NCBI GenBank assembly: GCA_030549495.1
Contig: JAUIRK010000570.1
Span: forward strand, 1-64,000
Length of the DNA: 64,000 nucleotides
DNA from: Nectonema munidae
Taxonomy: Eukaryota; Nematomorpha; Nectonematoida; Nectonematidae
Direction of reading: 5' to 3'
Part shown: piece after piece, positions 13,570 to 26,700 of the stretch
Layout: the number at the start of each line of letters is the position of its first letter
Position numbering within the stretch: position 1 is the stretch's first letter
The notes under the pieces: model-generated
What the model saw: the letters and a program-made list of their open reading frames with translations, nothing else
The model's database searches: none
Told to the model about the DNA's origin: nothing
Translations under genes and position numbers: made by a program

Positions 13570-14010
13570 ATACACATTTCATATCAAATCAACAATGCCG
13601 ATTTCATTTATATTTTTTAGATTATTTTTGCATTTGGATTTCAAAATACTTATAAGTGTGAAACAAATTTACGGTTTATTTCTAAAATCTGTCTTCGAGA
13701 ACATTCATTCAAATTTTACACGAAATAAACGCATTTTCATATCAAATTAACAATGTCAATTTAATTTATAGATTGTTTTTACATTTGGATTCAAAATTAC
13801 CTATAAGTGTAAAATAAATTTGTGCTTCACTTCTAAAAATTGTTCCCAAAAACAAAATTTGCGGTTAACATCTAAAATCTGACTACGAGAACTTTAATTC
13901 AAATTTTACATGAAATACACACATTTTTATAACAAATCAACAATCCCAATTCCAATTATAGATTGTTTTTGGATTTAGAATTTGAAAATACTTCTAAGCG
14001 TGAATCAAAT
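13570..14010 (-). repeat. Array-2 repeat units, inverted orientation
   Basis: About three units of 140-150 bases, each containing TTCAAATTTTACA, GAAATA and ATAAGTGT. They are the reverse complement of the units at 53110-54360 (TGTAAAATTTGAA, AACCGCAAATTTG). Confidence 0.7.
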
Positions 14011-14149
14011 TTGCAAATCAGGTGTTTTACACATATGTACCCATTTTGAAGTAGGTTGAATCCAATAGTGATGTTTATTTTTAATAAAAATTAATCATAC
14101 CTGCCAAAAAATAATTGACATGACACTTCAACTGAAATAAAGGACTTCA

Positions 14150-15380
14150 TTATAAATAGTTATACGTAGCTATATATGTAATTTACTTTGTCACAGAACA
14201 AATAGAATTATAAGTAGGCAAAACCAAATTGCAAAAAAAGAAAATATAACTGAAAATGATATAGAACTAAAAACGGGATTTTATACCGAATTCAATGAGG
14301 TGATTTTTTTAATTAAATACAAAACAAGGACTCTGTAGAGGCAAATTTTGATGCGCATCATTTTATTTAAAGGAGAAAGACAGTTCGTTTATACCATTCA
14401 CTCTACAATATCTCGAAACAAACTGAATCGGTCAATTTAAATAAGTTTCGTGTTTGGCCATTTTGAGAAAGTTTTATACGTATTATCAAACAATATACAA
14501 ATGAACGAAGATGATAAATTTGAAACATAATTTATTTATAATTAAAATTTGATCGTTTTTTTATATCTAATCATTTGGTTGTCGTATCGTTTCTCTAAAA
14601 TGAAAATTATTTTCACCTCAACATGAGTTTTCTGCATATAATTTACTATTTTATTTAATAATTGCTGGCAGTATTTAACAAAAGTGAATGATCTCCTTTA
14701 TTAAAAACTATCAATATTATATGCAACATTATATACACAAAGTAGTAGTTATATTTCTAAGTGATGATGCCTCTTATAAGTGTATAAGTTCTATATAAAT
14801 TTTCTCAATATATACATCGTAACCTTGGCAAAATTTGGATGGCATTTTCTGAAGAAGAAGGAGCCTACTTTATATATACAAATGTAAGAAAGTTTGAGAA
14901 GTGTAAAATGTAAGAAAGTTTCTTTCCTCCGAAATAGAAACTTACCAAATTTTGCATGCACATATAAATGGAATATTAAATGTTTGAAAAAATTCGAAAA
15001 AATTATACATACTATTTAAAAAACATGATGTAATCATGCAAACTCCAGTTGAAATATAATTCACAGCCTAATTTTCATTCTATAGTCTAAAAATGAAAAA
15101 TAAAATTTTTGAACATAAATATATGAATCAATTTTATAGTATAATGATGAGTATCAAAATTAATATTCGTGCCTCATTGGAAATTTTGATACTGAAAATT
15201 TTTGTTTTATTATAGACTCCAAATAAAATCTAAACTTCAAAAAAAATGAATTCATCTGTGAAATGATTAAAAATTTGAATATCCTCTTTGGAAAATAGCA
15301 TGAAAATAAATCGTTCAAAAATCAGTACAATATATCTGACCGCAAACATACCACGAAATTCAAAAAAAGTCACAAATTAA
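14150..15380. other. AT-rich interior without genes
   Basis: Noncoding and rich in A/T homopolymers. ATGTAAGAAAGTTT is duplicated near 14883 and 14909. Nothing else is supportable. Confidence 0.5.
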
Positions 15381-15384
15381 TCAA

Positions 15385-16260
15385 AAATGTTAAAAAAAAC
15401 TTTTTATAACCACTTAAATAAAGAGTTAATTTTTTCAGTTAGGCTATCATATGTCAATCAATTTTTTAACAAGGTTTGATTGATTTTTTTAAAAAATAAA
15501 CGTGACCATTGTAGTCAGCATACATGAAAACGTGTGTATATAAATAGAAAACTTTGTATAACCATTTAAACTAAAAGGTTCTTTTTTAAGTTGAGCTGTC
15601 ATATATCAATCATTTTTTTGATAGGTTTGAATGATTTTTTAAAAAAAATAACGTAATCATCATATTCAGCATACATGAAAATGGGTATATATGTGTAAAT
15701 ATCTTTGCATAAGCACTGAATCTAAAATTACCTTTTTTCAGTTCAGCTGTGATATATCCATCAATTTTTTTTACAGATTTGGTTGATTTTTTTAAAAATA
15801 AACGTGACCATCGTGTTCAGCACACTTGAAAATGGGTATATATGTGTAAAAAACTTTGTATACCCATTTAAACTAAAAGTTTCTTTTTTTAGTTGAGCTG
15901 TCATATATGAATAAATTTTTGACAAGGTTTGATTGATTTTTTTAAAAAATTAACGTGACCATCGTATTCAGCAACATGAAAACGAGTGTATATAAATAGA
16001 AAACTTTGTATAACCATTTAAACTAAAAGTTTTTTTTCAGTTGAGCTGTCATATATCAATCAATTTTTGACACGTAAATTGATTTTTTAAAAAATAAACA
16101 TGGCCATCGTATTCAGCATACATGAAAAATATGTGTAAAAAATTTTGTATACCCATTTAAACTAAAAGTTTCTTTTTTAGTTGAGCTGTGAAATATCAAT
16201 CAATTTATGACAAGTTTCATTGATTTTTATAAAAATAAATGTCACAATCAAATTCGCAAT
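15385..16260 (+). repeat. Array-1 tandem repeats, about 160 bp units
   Basis: Five to six units containing GTTGAGCTGTCATAT, GGTTTGATTGATTTT, ATTCAGCATACATGAAAA and GGGTATATATGTGTAAAA. They are the reverse complement of the units at 51190-52015, so the same repeat has been amplified in opposite orientations in two related elements. Confidence 0.85.
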
Positions 16261-16379
16261 CAATCATTTAGTAGGTTCACGGCTAAATTTTGTAAAAATT
16301 TGCAATCATTCAAGAAAAACCCCTAAAATAGCCCCCCGTCACTGAGAAAATGAAAATAGGCCGTCACTAATAGGGTTAG

Positions 16380-17040
16380 GCAAAAAATGAGTCCAGAAAT
16401 GAAACTAGCATGGTTAATTTTGTATAAAAACATATATTTCATGTAAAATTAGAGAGAATATTTTTGGAAAGATTGACACTGACAGATATTTAAAATCATG
16501 CGAAAACTGAGTCCAGACGTGAGACCAGCATGATCGATTAACTATAAAAGCATATATTTCATATAAAATTTGAATCAATTTTTTTGAGGACAATTTTTAG
16601 AAATAAACCACAAATTTAATTTACATTTATAGATAGTTTCAAATCTTAAATGCAATAACTGAGTCCATAAATGAAACTAGCATTGTTGATTTGATATAAA
16701 AATATATATATTTCATATAAAATTTGAGATGTTTTTGAAGTTTTCAGACGTAAACCACAAATTTTATTAACACTGTCACATATTTTCAAACCTTAAATCG
16801 AAAATCTGAGTCCAGAAATAAAACGAGTATGGTTGATTTGGTATAAAACATATATTTCATATAAGTTTTGAATAAATGTTCTTGGAGACAATTTTTAGAA
16901 ATAAACTGCAATTTTGATGAACACTTATGCGTATTTTCAAATCCTAAATATAAAAAATCAGTCCAGAAATGAAACCAGCATAGCCGATTTAGTAAAACAT
17001 ATATTTTATTTAAAATTTGAAGGAATATTTTATTAGATAT
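16380..17040 (+). repeat. Array-2 tandem repeats, direct orientation
   Basis: About four units of 145-150 bases sharing GAGTCCAGAAATGAAAC, CATATATTTCAT, GGAGACAATTTTTAGAA and AAACCACAAATTT. The same units are seen at 53110-54360 and 60420-60850. Confidence 0.85.
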
Positions 17041-17573
17041 ATTTTTGATCAATCAAAATTTTGATTGACATTTTCTAAAAAGTAGCCATGATTATTGAAA
17101 AAATTAAATATATAGTGTTATGCGTTCCAAACTGTATATAATATAGACCTAAGTTAATTACAAATAATGTCAAAATATTTCTGAAAATTTTTAATTTTTC
17201 ATTGAGTTTTTGACATGAAAGGGTCATCAACTACCATGTCAATAGTATCAAAAGATGCAGTTAGTGATTTTAGGAATAGTTACGAAATTTGAAGGGATAT
17301 AATTCAGCCAATTTTGTACAATTAATTTATTAGTGAAGTCTTACGCCCCCAGGACTAATAGGGTTAAAATTCAACTATGAATCTACAATTTTTAGAATTA
17401 ATTTGATTTTTTTTGTGTTATTAGTTCATATGATGATTTGTAAAATTTTTATTTGTTACTTTTACTTCCTTGTGGATGATTCCTCTGGATCAATAATAAA
17501 ATTAGTATGCATAGATAAATCAAAAATAGCCTGGATTGATAAACAAGAACAGATGTATAAAAACATTTCATAA

Positions 17574-17579
17574 TTTATT
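17574..17579 (-). promoter_or_regulatory. Probable polyadenylation signal of the WAVE gene
   Basis: AATAAA on the minus strand, about 16 bases after the WAVE stop codon at 17595. A short 3' UTR is inferred. The neighbouring transposon end lies about 200 bases further downstream. Confidence 0.5.
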
Positions 17580-17594
17580 TGAGGAAATTTATGT

Positions 17595-17755
17595 TTAAAT
17601 ATTTGCTTCATCCCATTCACTGTTATCTTCATTAGTGTCTTCATCATCACTTGACTCCATTGCTATTCTTCTAGCAAGGATCGAAGCTACATCAGTTCCT
17701 GGTTCATTCTTTGACACTTTGACATCAACACTTTCTATCTTCTTAAGTTGTATTC
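17595..17755 (-). CDS. WAVE coding exon 7 (WH2 end, connector, acidic tail)
   Basis: The TTTTTAAAG acceptor joins GA to the G of exon 6 to restore Gly536. The exon encodes IQLKKIESVD, then TDVASILARRIAMESSDDED, then SEWDEANI and TAA. This is the LKKV-type WH2 end, the amphipathic connector and the Trp-containing acidic Arp2/3-binding end. The 7.7 kb intron before it holds a MULE and a zinc-finger hAT-like element. Confidence 0.95.
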
Positions 17756-20700
17756 CTTTAAAAATCAGTAAGAATGGAATAAAAATAGATTGTTAAATTT
17801 TTCGAAAGAACTTGAAAATAAAATGAAAAAAATAATACAAAGATCATAAGTGTACTTAAGAATATAGTTTATGGAATTGAAACAATAGAAAAAATATTTT
17901 TTATCCAAATTCGAAATGCTCTGGGAATTTTTAGAATTAAAATAAATTTATATAATATAAGAAACTTTCAAAAAAACAACTAAAATAAAAAAAGATATTG
18001 TAATTTTACAATAATATAAAACTATTGTAAAAAATTTGACATTAAATAGATACTTAAAATAAGACTAGTTTTTATGATGAAATGTTTAAAACATAAAGAA
18101 TCTTTTTCTTACTGCCACCTTTGCAATTAAAAGTATATCCGTATACTAGAGAACAAATTTTAATTTTAAAAAGAGAATTCAATAGTATTTGCAAAAAAAC
18201 ATTAGAAGACGCTTTATTAAATTAAATGAGAAATCAACATGTTCTTTCTAGATAGTAATTACTAAATATGTGCAAATCGTGGGAATGTTGAAACAAAGTG
18301 TTTTAATTTATTTCTAGATTTAATTCAGGCATAAAAAAGTATGGCAATTTAAGGGTTATTTTTTCAGGCATAAAAAAGTATGGCAATTTAAGGGTTACAC
18401 ATAATGATTTCATGGTTGCCACAATTTGTCATTGATAAAATTCCCTGATGTGTATTAAAAATTTTCCCTGATTTTCTCTAATATGTATTAAAAGTTTTCC
18501 CTAATTTTTAAACTATCTCTTTTTTTTTAATTTTCAAAAATTGCAAAAATTTTCTTTGATATTGTTTTTTTAGAAAAAATGTTTTGTTTTTCTGGTGTTA
18601 TTTTGATAATTTATTATTTGAAAAATTTATTAGAAACAAGTAAAAATTAAAAAAAAAATAAAATTCATCATTGCAAATTTTTTCACAAGTTTCAATCATT
18701 ATATTTAAAATATTCTAATCTTGAATTCAATTCTTGTTCTTTTCTAGTGTAGTCTTTTAAAAGTTCGTTCTTCTCTTTCATTAATTTCTTTTTTTCTTGA
18801 TCAATCCCTCTTCTTTTTATTTCCAAATTTTCACTTGAATTTTTCCTCTTTTTCATATTTTCTAGGTAAATATCATATTTTTGTCGAGAAGCTTTCATTG
18901 CTTTTGATATTAGAATATTTTCTAATCCACCTGGAATATTGATTTCATCTTTTATTCTTCTTTGTGAGATTAAGGAAGTTTGAAGCTACTTGAGCATTGC
19001 CGTGAGAAGGTACAAGACATTTTTTGATAACTTTCCAAATATCATGATAATTTGCATCGGCAACTCTTCCCATGTTCCAAGTGATATAGACTTTTTACAA
19101 ATCATACAAAATGCTACTTTATCATGGCTTTCTTTTTTTGGCAGCCAAGAAGCAAATTGAGGTTCTACTTTTGGATCAAGCCATAAGTTATTGAAAAATG
19201 TTTTCCAGACATTTAATTAAAAATAGAAATACAAGAGATCAAAAAAATTATTCTAAAAAAAATCATAAAAAATTATTTATAAATTCAATATAGTCATACA
19301 GAAAAATTTACTAAAAATTTACTAATTTGAAGTTTTCGAAAATTTTTCCAAACCAGTACAAAGTTCTATTTTGATATATTATATAAATGTTTAACATCAT
19401 TTATAAATTTTATATCATATAATGTTATCTTTCTTTTCCACACAATTATCTCCGTCTTTTGTCTATATAACTATATTTCACACCTAAACATTTTTCATCA
19501 CCTCTTATCATTTATATAATACAAAACGCATTATTATAAAGCATTACCACTTACACCGATTTGCTTTTTCTTTTGTTAAATGCATTCACATTGACACCCT
19601 TCTTTTTGTTTGACTTCCAACTAATTTATCACATTTTGCTTGATAAAGGTTCGTGATTGAACCGAAAATATTTGCCTTAATAAAGTTTACTTTGATCAAA
19701 AAAATCGTTTTATTTAAATTTTTCTATTTTATAAATTTGAAGTAGAAATATTTTAAAAAACTCAAAAAAAGTATTTATTCCAACCCATCATCCTTTTTTA
19801 TTGCACAGTGCACAAACAAAGACACATCGGTTTTAAAACTATGATACGATTAATCAAAATACTATTGAACAAAAAGTTTTTGTTTTTAGCGATTAAAAAA
19901 TAATGGTGGGTTTGTAATAAAAAACTTTTTGATAAATTCCCTGATTTATTTGAAAAAACATCAAAATCCCCTGATATTCCCTGACAGAAATATTTTTCCC
20001 TGATTTTAAAATTTTGTGGCAACCCTGGATTTGTTCAGTTTTGCCATCGTTATATTGAAAAAATATAATGAGCTGCAAAAAAAGTATTACATTTTTATTT
20101 GGAGCCTTTTACCAATAAATTGAGAGTCATTTTAAAGGGTTGATTTAATAAAATTTATTTACTGACAAAACCTTGATTGCTTATCTTTCTTTTCGTATAA
20201 ATGGTGAACGGATTCAACAGCAGAAATTTTGGAACAAAAAAATATTCAACGATTGTATTTTTGCACGAGGAAGGCACTTTGCAAGCAACAATGATAAGTC
20301 GACGAAACTTCCAAAAAGAACAAAGGTCTTGAAGTGATTCCAAGCTTAATCTCCCGAGCATCAAATAAAAAAGCCATAACGTTTCCATGACAACGCTTGC
20401 ACAAAAATGGATGTGTTCTCTTCTACAGTGGCGAGAACTGTGGTTAAGAAGCCTGGCATGACTAGCAATGTTCGACCACGCCTGACCTCTTAATAGTCAA
20501 GCAGTGATTCCATTAAAAATCGGGAATGGGACTCTCTTTAAGCGATGGCCGCCTTTCGCTAGTTATAGACGATATGTGTAACATTTTTTTATTGGATTTG
20601 AAAACAACGACAAAAACTCATCAAAAACAAATAGTTGAGATTTCTAAATTTCACTTCTAATGCGCCAATTTTGGGACTAATTATTATATTCAACTGGAAT

Positions 20701-23700
20701 GAAAATTGAAAGGCATACTAACATTAGTAATAGCTTCAAATATGTGATAATCGGTTTTGTGTTGTACGTATCTAAAATTATTAGGTAATCAATATTCTTG
20801 CGCATTGGCTAACGAAAAAGCTTAGGGAAGATAATGTAACTAAGAGGAAAGCAATCAGCCCGGAGGGATGAGTAAAACTTCACTTTTCTGCAGGAAAAGT
20901 TCTTGTGTTGGTTTACGAAATTTATTTGTGAATGCTAAGATGAATCGCAGGAATTTTTGTGTAATTGATTACATACCACCCTTCCGACAACTAGGAATCC
21001 TGACTCTTTGATGATTTTTGATGGAAGGGGCATAGATCTTTATTGCATTGATGCTAGTTGAAGATCGACATAAGGGAGAATGGTAGTAGGAGAATCTCTG
21101 ATTGTGGTGATTCACTGATTATTTCTTCATTCTTTGATCTAACCGCTAGCTTGCATTTATCTCTTCTCCATTAATGTGCAGTTCTTATTTTCCTCATCAC
21201 TCTCTCTTACTCTATATACGCTTGTTATTCTTGCAGACTTTATAATAGGATTAGTGAGATAGCATCACTAAGACAGCTGTCAATCTTATTCTATTCTTGT
21301 ATCTGTACAATACAATATCTTTGTTTTCATTTACTTTTCTTTGAGAAAATCAAATGTTTAGAGACGGTTACAAATACTTTAAAAAACAAGAATTTCAAAC
21401 TACAGTACATTATTATTGTACTAAGTCTAAATGCCCAGGTAAAAACTTTTAATATAAATTTCAAATATTTTTATAATACAAATATCTTTTATAGGAAGAA
21501 TCATATTATCAAAAAGTGATTCCTCAACATTAAAGTTCATTCCTCATAGTCATGACCCCATTACAGAAGCTGTTAATAAATTTACTACAAAAATCAAAGC
21601 AGATGCGCTAACAACAAGAAAATCCACAAGTGAAATATATCAGTATATTTTTATTTACATTTTATAATAACACTCCTAAAAGATAATACAAAATGTCTTA
21701 CACCTAAATTTTAATGCAAATATATTTAATACTTCTTTATTATTGTAGAGAAAACTTATCAATTTTAAATTCTGAAGAACGAGAAAAAATTGGAAAGAAA
21801 AGAACGATTTTAAGAAGAATTAAATTCAACAAAAAAAGAATATGCCCTCCAAAAGATATTTTTTTCACAATACCCGAAAAATATATGTTCGCCAATCAAA
21901 CTAATTTTCTTCAAGAAGATACCATTATTGAACACAAAAGACTTTTGGTATTTTATGGAAATGTCCTAAAACATATAAATCAAGTCAATCCTATAAATAC
22001 TCTTTACATTGACGGTACATTAAAAAAATCTCCAAAGCACTTTTACCAAATAGTAACAGTGCATGCTTTTCACAACAATATTCAAATCTCCATACTCTAT
22101 GCTCTTGCTTCTGATAAAAAAGAAGAAACATATAAGTAATCTTTTTTCTTTTTACTTCAAATCTTTAAAATGTATTTTTTTAAGTAATATCTTCCAAAGT
22201 CTGAAAAAAGTAATTCGGGAAGATCAAGTTACTAGTATTTGTGGTGATTTTGAAAAAGGAATCATTTCTTCAGGAAAAAAAGTACTTTTTTTTTATTTAC
22301 TTTTAATTTAAATTTGTTTCTTTTAATACATTTATTTTAGTCTTTTGTTAATGCCACATACTCGGGATGTTATTTTCATTTCTGTCAATCGGTCTACAGA
22401 AAGCTAGCATCCTTAGGGTATGGGTTCAAATACTCAAAATCAACTAAATTCAGACATTGTATTAGGATGTTACTTGCAATTGCATTTTTGCCACCTTCAG
22501 AAGTACTTTATACGTTTACTTTAAACTTTTATTGACTCAAAAATTTTAGGTGAAATATATATTTAACAAAATGAAGACATTCTAAGAACCCCTTGAAATT
22601 GGTAGTTTTATTGAATATTTTGAAATTACTTGGATTCGCAATTGCAATATAAACATATGGAATGTACAAGGAAAAGCAATTAGAACAAACAATCATTGTG
22701 AAGGGTTTCACAACGCGTAAGTGAAAAAACACAGAAAAAAGCTTTGAGATATATATATAATACCAATTATATTTGCCATACCAATAATCTATTTCTGGAA
22801 AATAAAATCCTTAAAGTAAATGATTTGTTTCATTTCAAACTTGCTATGTATATATTTAAATTATTTAATGGGAAGTTACCAAAAATTTTTAACAATATTT
22901 TAGCCTTTTTCTCTTATGATTTCAGATATGACCTCGCAAAATTACACTTTATAATTTGTTTTTTTTATACATTTTTTCTTGAATAAATCTTTCTTTCTTA
23001 AGTGATAAGTTTACTTTTTACTTTTCCAATAAACCTTTTGCAACTTTTTAGAATGAAATCTCACCTTCCTTTTGAAAATACAACAGATTGGGAAGTTATG
23101 AATTTTTTTATAAGTTCAGAAGAAAAATTAATGAAAGATATGTGTGAGATAGAAGAAATAAATTCAAAGTATTGCTGGAATGGGGGCAACGAAGCCAAAA
23201 GAAAAGAGAGAGAAGAAAATATTGAAAGGATCCAAAACGATTATCATCGAAATAAAAATGTTTCCCTTTTTTTTCCAGACTTACCTCCGTTATTTGTCAT
23301 GCTCATGATATCCAACTGTCAAATCAAACAGACGAAGCATATGAAGTGGATTTTTCAATATTAAATGGAAGAAGATTTGATGTTTCATCTATTTTATCTT
23401 GAAATAAAAATTTTCTTATATGTTTTTTTCAAACAATATCTAATTATTACATTGAAGACTGTTTTGGGTAAATTTAATTATGTTTGTATTGATTTAAAAA
23501 TTAAAAAGTAATAGTAAATATAAAATAGAAATAAAATATAATATATTCTATTATTTTTTTATTTTCATATTAAGCAGTTTTAAATTTGACATTTTATGGT
23601 TATAGAGAGGTTGCTACCTATAGTTAGAAATAAATTTGTCTAAAATTATACATGTTGAAATAATAAATATTTAACAATAAGTTGAATAAAATTATGTAAT

Positions 23701-26700
23701 TAAAATTAAATATCTATTCTTCAATATATGACAGTTATTTGATTTCGTTTTATGACACACACCCGTCAAACTCATACACTTCTTTCTCAGACGTTATCAA
23801 TGCGCACATAGCGAGTGAGCATGTTAAAAGAATAACAAGCGTATATAGAGTAAGAGAGAGTGATGAGAAAAATAAGAAATGCACATTAGTGGAGAAGAGA
23901 TAAATGCATGCTAGCGGTTAGATCAAAGAATGAAGAAATAATCAGTGAATCACCACAATCAGAGATTCTCCTAGAACCAAAAACTAGACTTCTTGAAAAA
24001 CTGTACGTTACCTTGGATGAAGCAGAGATTTGGGCTTGACAATGCGTTGCTTATGAAGGACTACCTTGGCATCGCTAAAAACCAACAAAAGTCTTTTGTC
24101 CCAGGTTTCAGACTTTTCAATAACTTTTCGAGGAACCTACTTCAAAATAAGGAGCAATTTTTAAGCACACAGAAGAGTGTCGAAGATCTGGAATAGCGAA
24201 AGATACACAAAATCAAAAAGTCGAAGGTGGTCACAGATTCACTTCTCGGGTGAAAGCAATGATTGGTCAAAAGGACGACGATAATAAGTACATATACATA
24301 TTTCATTCAAATTATATCCATGGAATACCATTATTTTAGTATTTTCAACCTATTTTTATAAATATAAAATAGCACTCGTTACTCGTTTTATTGTATACAT
24401 ATAAAAAATCAAATTTGGAGAAATAAAAATAGCTTAAAGCTACAAATGCTCTTTTTATTGTTATCAGGTCAATGAGAGTTTTTAATGTTTGTAAAATGAT
24501 ATTTTGTTTATGATTTTAATCAAAAAGCTATTTTATTCTATAAATCCATTATGCTTCATAAAAGCCTATTTATTATCGGAAAAACATTTCCCATAAAAAT
24601 ATTATATATAATAAATTTTAGGTTATGGTAGCTTTTTTCAAATTTTCAGATCGAGAAATAGATTTGAAAATAGCATTATCGAATTCAAATAAAAGTTTTA
24701 AAATAAATAAAAGTTTTATATGAAATATTTTATGCTTCCAGTTAACAAAATTACTTGGGTCAAAATTTTCATCTACGATCCACTCGTACCGTATTTTATC
24801 AGATTTTTTTCAACCAAAATATTATATAAGCAAATGGATGCATTACAAATTAATATTTTAAAAAATAACTTACAGCAAACACTCGTGTTTAATCCGCTAA
24901 TGTGCATAATCCGCGTCCTAATTATATGCTATTATTTTCAGAAACATACGTAGTAAGTGTGGATAATCCAAACCGTAACTTGAGAAACATTGAGCTTCAA
25001 ATATAGAATATTTATTATATAATAATAATATAAGTTTAGTATAATATATAATATTTATATAAGATGAATAGAAGAAACAAACATAAAAAAATAGTTTTCA
25101 AGGGCTGATGATATGCATTTTGCTTATTTTCGTTCACAGATAACCTGCATCCCCAATTAATTTTGAAAAAAAAAGTGCAGATTAAACGCGAGTATTTACG
25201 GTATTTTATGCTCGATACTTATTCTTTTAAACACAGCGGATGATAACATACATTTAAAAGTTTTGGCTCATTAGAAAACATACTATTTTAAAATTGGTAT
25301 ATGTTGAGAATGTAGAATCTTAGGGGATTATATGACAAAATTAATATGCTTCATTCAATCTCAAAAAATAGAAAGAAACGTGTATTACAAATTAAATTTT
25401 CTAAACTTGGAGAAATGGCGTAGTGTCTAGTTTTGCATCAAATTTCCCACATGTGCGCACATAATATGAATAAAAAGGTAATATAATATATTTGAAACCT
25501 GATTTAATAGAAGCAAAAATATCATTTTCCTTGTGGTTTGTTGTTGTAGTAATGTTGGTTGAGAAATTATCACTTATAGTTGTAATATTTTCACTAAAGA
25601 TCATTTCTAAACAAAACATTAAAATTGTATAAATATACATACAGAGTGGTCCAAAAGTCTTGTTACATGTACATATTTTTTAACATTGTTTATTATTCAT
25701 CTAAGCATTTTTATTTTAGAAATTTTATAATGATTATATTTTTTTAAATGACTGATACAAGCTGTTAATTTGAGGGTCAAAAATAAATTTATATAATCTC
25801 ATTCATCTCATAGATTTATGGACTAAAAATTCCAATGAAAATTAATATAATGGGCTAAGGAAAAAGTAGGCATTGAAGAAGATATTGTGCAATTTGCATG
25901 AAGAAATAGTCTAAGTTGGCTAGGTCATGTTATAAGAAGCGACAATGAAGAGCGAATTACAAAAGCTTGGAATTTTGAAATTACTGGTAAAAGAAATAAA
26001 GGGCGATTCGATTTGCACTGCATGTGAGTTGAACAAGTGTTTTTATGCTACTTGCCATTGAAACCAAATCCCGAAACAGATTGGAAGTGAGTAATGATAT
26101 GCGAGTTGTACTGACCAAAACAGAGGCAAACTTAGACAAACTGGTTAAGACGAAGCAGATACATCAATCCCATTGAAATTGATCCGAATATTCAGAAAAT
26201 ATTTGAATAAACAATTGTGTCTATTTTTATGTTGATTTATTTTTTTAAATGAGACCGCGAGCTATTAAAATATTATAAATAGACCGCCAGGGAGAAAATT
26301 TTTACTAAGTTTGTGAACCTCTCTTCAAGATCAACAAGAGAACAAAATCATTCATATATGGTAGATCACTACTCATCGGATATAATTAAGTCTTTATACC
26401 TCCTTATTGACATTTACCAGTTATTGAAACAGATGGTCACAGTCTATCGATAGGTATGCTATACTCTAACCGTGACTCCAAAAATGATCTCTTTTGTAAA
26501 TATTCAAAGAACAGAATTTTTGGTTGAGCCGATTTTGTATTTCGTGTTCGAAGGGTAAAAATATTTTTGATTTCTAGAGGACTTATTAGTAATAGCCAGA
26601 CCTCATTTATCCTACAGATGATTCGACAACCCCACTATCCGATGCAATATTAATTAGGAGCTAAAAGATATTTCTCAACCAATCATCTCACTAATTGAAA

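Larger units (their letters stand above)
13064..17363 (+). mobile_element. Degraded non-autonomous piggyBac-type element, right end preserved
   Basis: The right terminus CCCCCAGGACTAATAGGG is followed by TTAA (17364-17367). The last 300 bases match the right end of the complete element at 51081-54760, including AAAGATGCAG and GATTTTAGGA. The 13064-13560 stretch matches the interior of that element around 52320-52850. The left terminus was not found: the region to the left is the minisatellite. Inside are array-type repeats in both orientations (13570-14010, 15385-16260 and 16380-17040). A second end-like sequence, CGTCACTAATAGGG near 16360, suggests one family member inserted into or recombined with another. 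No coding sequence is seen. Confidence 0.75.

Noticed and set aside
20400-20490. Tc1/mariner transposase fragment (FSSTVARTVVKK)
   Set aside because: Only about 25 residues with vague similarity. No catalytic motif or inverted ends nearby.
24196-24953. 77-codon ORF at 24720
   Set aside because: AT-driven composition with no recognisable motif.
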